Positions 30,621 to 32,832 of a stretch of 32,832 nt of DNA are shown here, piece after piece (the stretch's first letter is position 1; each line of letters opens with the position of its first letter). Source of the DNA: Bacteroidales bacterium. GTDB lineage: Bacteria; Bacteroidota; Bacteroidia; Bacteroidales; UBA932. The DNA lies in the NCBI GenBank assembly GCA_017651225.1, contig JAGCDF010000049.1, forward strand, positions 1 to 32,832. Reading direction: 5' to 3'. The notes beneath the pieces were generated by a model. It searched no databases. It was not told the DNA's origin and saw only the letters and a program-made list of their open reading frames with translations. A program made the translations under genes and the position numbers.

Positions 30621-32036
30621 GAACAGGTCTGCCATGGTGACCTGACTGTTGACTACATCGGAATAACCGTTCCTATCCAAGCCGTAGGTGGTGATGAATG
30701 TGATGAACAATCCCTTTTTGGTTCCGGTCTCCCGGCGAAATGCTTCGCTGCGGTTGTTCAGTTTGAGGAATTCGTCTTTTGAAATGGCGTATGTCCCGTT
30801 GGAATACTTGACCTCGCAGAGATTGATATTCCCGTCAGCCCTGTCGATGGCCAGGTCCACCTGGGCGCCCTGGGGAGATTCAGTGCTGCGCCAGGAATAA
30901 TACTGGGTAAGGATGCGGTCCACGCCAATGGCTTTCAAGATCTGCGGGATATGTGCCATCGCCACCCGCTCAAAGGCAAGGCCGTACCATGTGTTTTGTA
31001 CAGGAGTGTTCAGCGTATTGCTCCAGTAGCGAGCGTCGGTTATCCTCTTTGTGAGGAAGGTCTGGTGGAAGATGGAGTAGAAGTCCACCAGCTGGTACAG
31101 GCCGCCCGTCGCCCTTACGCTCTTACCAATCAAGTTGTAATAGCGGATGAAGTCACAGTTGACCAGGTCTTCCAAGATGTCGCCGAAGTGGCCGTTGTCG
31201 TTGACTTTCAGTTTCTTTGCAAGCTCTCCGCGTGTCATTCCTTTCCGGCTTCCGGAAAGGGTCTTGATGACAGCCTTGTATTTGTCAGGGCTGCTGAACA
31301 ACGATTTGTAGAGCCGGTCGAATTCCCTTGCCAGGGGTGCCTCTTTCCCGAAAAATAGCTTGTCAACGTTCTCGGTAAGGCTCTTGTTCCTGTCCAGCAT
31401 ATCCAGGTAATAAGGTACGCCGCCAATAATCATATAAGTCTGAAGGACGCTGATGTCAGTCCATCCGAACCCACTCAGGCGGAGGTATTCGCGTGTCTCA
31501 CCCAGCGTGAACGGGAAAAGGTGTTTTTCGTGGGTGATCCTGTCGTGCAATCCGCCTTTGTTGTCGATGATGTTCCGGATGATCCAGGAGGTGGCGCTGC
31601 CGCAGACAATCAGGAAGACTTCGGGATGTTTGCTGCCCCAGGTGTTCCAGAAACGGTCCACAGCCTTAACCAGGCTGCTCTTGGGAGTAGCCAGACAGGG
31701 CAGTTCGTCTATGAATACGACCAGACGCTTACCGGGGACAAGTTTTTGCTCAAGCAGGTCCCGGAGCGCTTCGAATGCATTCATCCAGGAACGGGGTTTA
31801 CGCCCTTTGTATCCGCATCTGCGAAGGTCTTCTGTAAAAGCGGCGAGTTCTTCCTCCTGTGTCCCCCCGATGATGCCAGAGGTGGAGAATGCATATTCTC
31901 TGCCGAACAAACTATCCACAAGGAAAGTCTTTCCCACGCGCCTTCTGCCATAGACGGCAATGAACTCCGGCTTTCCGGAATCGTAGTATCTCTTGAGTTC
32001 GGCAATTTCTTCCTGCCTACCGAATATATGGTCCAT
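30615..32036 (-). CDS. AAA ATPase with C-terminal DUF234-type nuclease-like domain
   Basis: 473 aa from the ATG at 32034-32036 (MDHIFGRQEEIAELKRYYDS). A TTG start 18 bp upstream (32052-32054) would overlap the -7 box and is rejected. Walker A GRRRVGKT (about residue 30), Walker B LVVFIDELP (about 108), then sensor-like VCGSATSWII. A winged-helix region follows (about 270-310, SGSRKGMTRGELAKKL). The C-terminal part has GAQVDLAIDRADGNINLCEV then KYS, the (D/E)xK-like core of the DUF234 domain found in archaeal-type ATPases. Such ATPases are abundant and often multicopy in Bacteroidota and Archaea; their role is unclear. Promoter box TATCTTTG at 32052-32059 on the minus strand. Sits alone between inverted repeats. 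Confidence 0.88.
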   Translation of the reverse strand: MDHIFGRQEEIAELKRYYDSGKPEFIAVYGRRRVGKTFLVDSLFGREYAFSTSGIIGGTQEEELAAFTEDLRRCGYKGRKPRSWMNAFEALRDLLEQKLVPGKRLVVFIDELPCLATPKSSLVKAVDRFWNTWGSKHPEVFLIVCGSATSWIIRNIIDNKGGLHDRITHEKHLFPFTLGETREYLRLSGFGWTDISVLQTYMIIGGVPYYLDMLDRNKSLTENVDKLFFGKEAPLAREFDRLYKSLFSSPDKYKAVIKTLSGSRKGMTRGELAKKLKVNDNGHFGDILEDLVNCDFIRYYNLIGKSVRATGGLYQLVDFYSIFHQTFLTKRITDARYWSNTLNTPVQNTWYGLAFERVAMAHIPQILKAIGVDRILTQYYSWRSTESPQGAQVDLAIDRADGNINLCEVKYSNGTYAISKDEFLKLNNRSEAFRRETGTKKGLFITFITTYGLDRNGYSDVVNSQVTMADLFL

Positions 32037-32051
32037 ATCCAAAAATTTTCC

Positions 32052-32059
32052 CAAAGATA
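32052..32059 (-). promoter_or_regulatory. ATPase gene -7 box
   Basis: TATCTTTG on the minus strand, 15 nt before the ATG. The inner repeat CCGGGCGAAAT (32077-32087) occupies the place of the -33 element, so the repeat may also be the operator. Confidence 0.65.
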
Positions 32060-32167
32060 ATCAAAATTACATTCTTCCGGGCGAAATATATTAAAAAATT
32101 ACTACAAATCGCCCGGGATAGTGTATCTCAAAATCGTCTATCAATAGATTATATCCAGAAAAAACCG

Positions 32168-32175
32168 TATCTTTG
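32168..32175 (+). promoter_or_regulatory. -7 box of the small exported protein gene
   Basis: TATCTTTG, perfect match, 5 nt before the GTG start, suggesting a leaderless message. Confidence 0.55.
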
Positions 32176-32180
32176 CTTTC

Positions 32181-32591
32181 GTGAAGCGTATCGCCGTCAT
32201 ATTGATTACTTTCCTGTCACTCTTGCTGAGTGGCCGTGATGTGTCAGCGGCGGTATCTTTCCGTGCCGAACCTGGCACTTCTCTGTCGGCCCAAATCAAT
32301 GATTCCATCTCCAAGGGTTTCCCTGCCTCGTTAGGGCGGGAGATGTGTTTCGCCATGGCAGGAGGGAATGCCTTCTCGGGCAATACCACCAGCCATGGCA
32401 GTTCCGTACGTCTTTCCCAGACAGGCCGCAGGATCAATCCTTCCACCAAAACTTCTTTCAAGATCATTAAAGCCGGCAAGGTGATTGACGGGCGCGGATA
32501 CGTCTTTCGGGGGTTCTCGGTTTTCAGGCTGGTCCCCGACCTGTTTTCATTCAATCAGCACCTTCACCTGATGGGCATACTGCGATTGTAG
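32181..32591 (+). CDS. Small exported protein of unknown function
   Basis: 136 aa from a GTG start: (M)KRIAVILITFLSLLLSGRDVSA signal peptide, then a basic, Ser/Gly-rich mature part. This includes EMCFAMAGGNAFSGNT, GSSVRLSQTGRRINPSTKTS, FKIIKAGKVIDGRGYVFRGF and RLVPDLFSFNQHLHLMGILRL. No in-frame ATG occurs before residue 55, so GTG is the only sensible start; the promoter box ends 5 nt before it. Similar small proteins seem to occur in other Bacteroidales, but I know no function. A near-equal-length frame lies on the opposite strand, so coding direction rests on the signal peptide and promoter. Followed by an inverted repeat at 32593-32654. Confidence 0.55.
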   Translation: MKRIAVILITFLSLLLSGRDVSAAVSFRAEPGTSLSAQINDSISKGFPASLGREMCFAMAGGNAFSGNTTSHGSSVRLSQTGRRINPSTKTSFKIIKAGKVIDGRGYVFRGFSVFRLVPDLFSFNQHLHLMGILRL

Positions 32592-32592
32592 C

Positions 32593-32654
32593 AGATTCTT
32601 CGTCACTGCGTTCCTCCGGATGACAATTGTCATTCTGAGCGTAGCGAAGTATCT
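32593..32654. repeat. Inverted pair of the dispersed repeat (copy B)
   Basis: AGATTCTTCG..GGATGAC (32593-32624), AATT, then GTCATTCTGAGCG..GCGAAGTATCT (32629-32654). The right half is a diverged copy of 21798-21823. Two facing copies make a hairpin that may act as a REP-type transcript end. Confidence 0.6.
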
Positions 32655-32674
32655 GTCACATTCAATCACAGTCT

Positions 32675-32832
32675 ATGACCGCATTATTCCTTATCCTCAT
32701 AGCCGTCGTCATCCTGACGAGTATCTGGCTCAATACCGTCTCCTCCCGGATCGGAGTGCCTGCCCTGTTGGCGTTTATGCTGCTGGGTATATTGTTCGCG
32801 AACAATGGCCTGTGGCCTGTCCGCTTCGACAA
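32675..32832 (+). CDS. Potassium/proton antiporter (CPA1/NhaP2-like), N-terminus only
   Basis: The first 52 codons are visible and run off the right edge: MTALFLILIAVVILTSIWLN, then TVSSRIGVPALLAFMLLGILFANNGLWPVRFD. The SSR-GVPALL-FMLLGILFA pattern with a following GL..RFD is typical of the first two helices of K+/H+ antiporters with later TrkA domains. The end of the family cannot be checked here. It follows the repeat pair by 20 bp; no -7 consensus is seen in that gap. Confidence 0.75.
   Translation, partial: MTALFLILIAVVILTSIWLNTVSSRIGVPALLAFMLLGILFANNGLWPVRFD

Larger units (their letters stand above)
30568..32124. mobile_element. Inverted-repeat-bounded ATPase unit (candidate mobile element)
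   Basis: The left end (30568-30590) and the reverse complement of the right end (32102-32124) share a perfect 16-bp start, ACACTATCCCGGGCGA, then two mismatches and TGTAG: 21 of 23 bases identical. Each end also has an inner inverted copy of the CGGGCGA core (TTTCGCCCG at 30606-30614; CCGGGCGAAAT at 32077-32087), so each end can fold. The single gene inside is an AAA ATPase with its own promoter. No target duplication is evident. Confidence 0.55.

Noticed and set aside
30568-32124. Ordinary insertion sequence
   Set aside because: No DDE, serine or HUH transposase motifs and no target-site duplication visible; only an AAA ATPase is inside.
32141-32554. 137-aa minus-strand frame opposite the small exported protein
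   Set aside because: No promoter or signal peptide; the plus strand has both. Some uncertainty remains.

Overview
The window looks like a chromosomal segment from a high-GC member of the Bacteroidales, probably a gut or host-associated lineage. The evidence is: a SusC-type receptor beside a hybrid two-component regulator and a GH97 enzyme; many promoters of the Bacteroidota form TAnnTTTG with TTG about 17-22 bp upstream; a Bacteroidota-type OmpA protein; and NrdDG anaerobic ribonucleotide reductase. A finer rank cannot be read from the sequence. Core genes are visibly GC-rich. The stretch from about 23.1 to 24.1 kb is AT-rich, and 24.6-28.6 kb and 30.6-32.2 kb are less GC-rich than the core.

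Region by region. 1-7.3 kb is the edge of a polysaccharide utilisation locus: the start of a SusC receptor (minus), a complete hybrid sensor/regulator (plus) and a secreted GH97 alpha-glycosidase (minus). 7.3-10.0 kb is nrdD-nrdG (minus) for anaerobic dNTP synthesis. 10.2-12.1 kb is a lipoprotein and MATE exporter operon (minus). 12.2-15.7 kb holds purA (plus) facing purC-purB (minus), with purA and purB overlapping tail to tail. 15.8-19.0 kb carries a radical SAM protein and an NfeD-like/flotillin/small XRE operon (plus), closed by a strong terminator. 19.0-21.8 kb is a cobalamin riboswitch controlling a BtuB-like receptor and an unusually short FecCD/BtuC-like permease. 21.8-22.9 kb holds an FMN-binding exported protein and a HAD phosphatase (minus). 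tRNA-Ala(GGC) is at 22984-23056.

From the tRNA to about 32.1 kb the window becomes an accessory region. It starts with scar sequence: repeats, a broken metallophosphoesterase, a winged-helix remnant and an N-terminally deleted amidase. Next comes a well-organised divergon. A five-gene minus-strand operon encodes a small LuxR protein, an OmpA protein with a zinc ribbon, two lipoproteins and a secreted protein. It is transcribed away from a membrane-anchored TPR-LuxR protein, and two matching palindromes 22 bp apart lie between them. Beyond it are a GTCCAC repeat array, two long hairpins and a second truncated amidase copy. Then comes an AAA ATPase gene enclosed by 23-bp terminal inverted repeats (21/23 matching).

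The window ends with a small exported protein and the start of a K+/H+ antiporter-like gene. The best candidates for something undescribed are the LuxR divergon with its paired operators and the ATPase unit bounded by inverted repeats. Neither function can be assigned from sequence alone.
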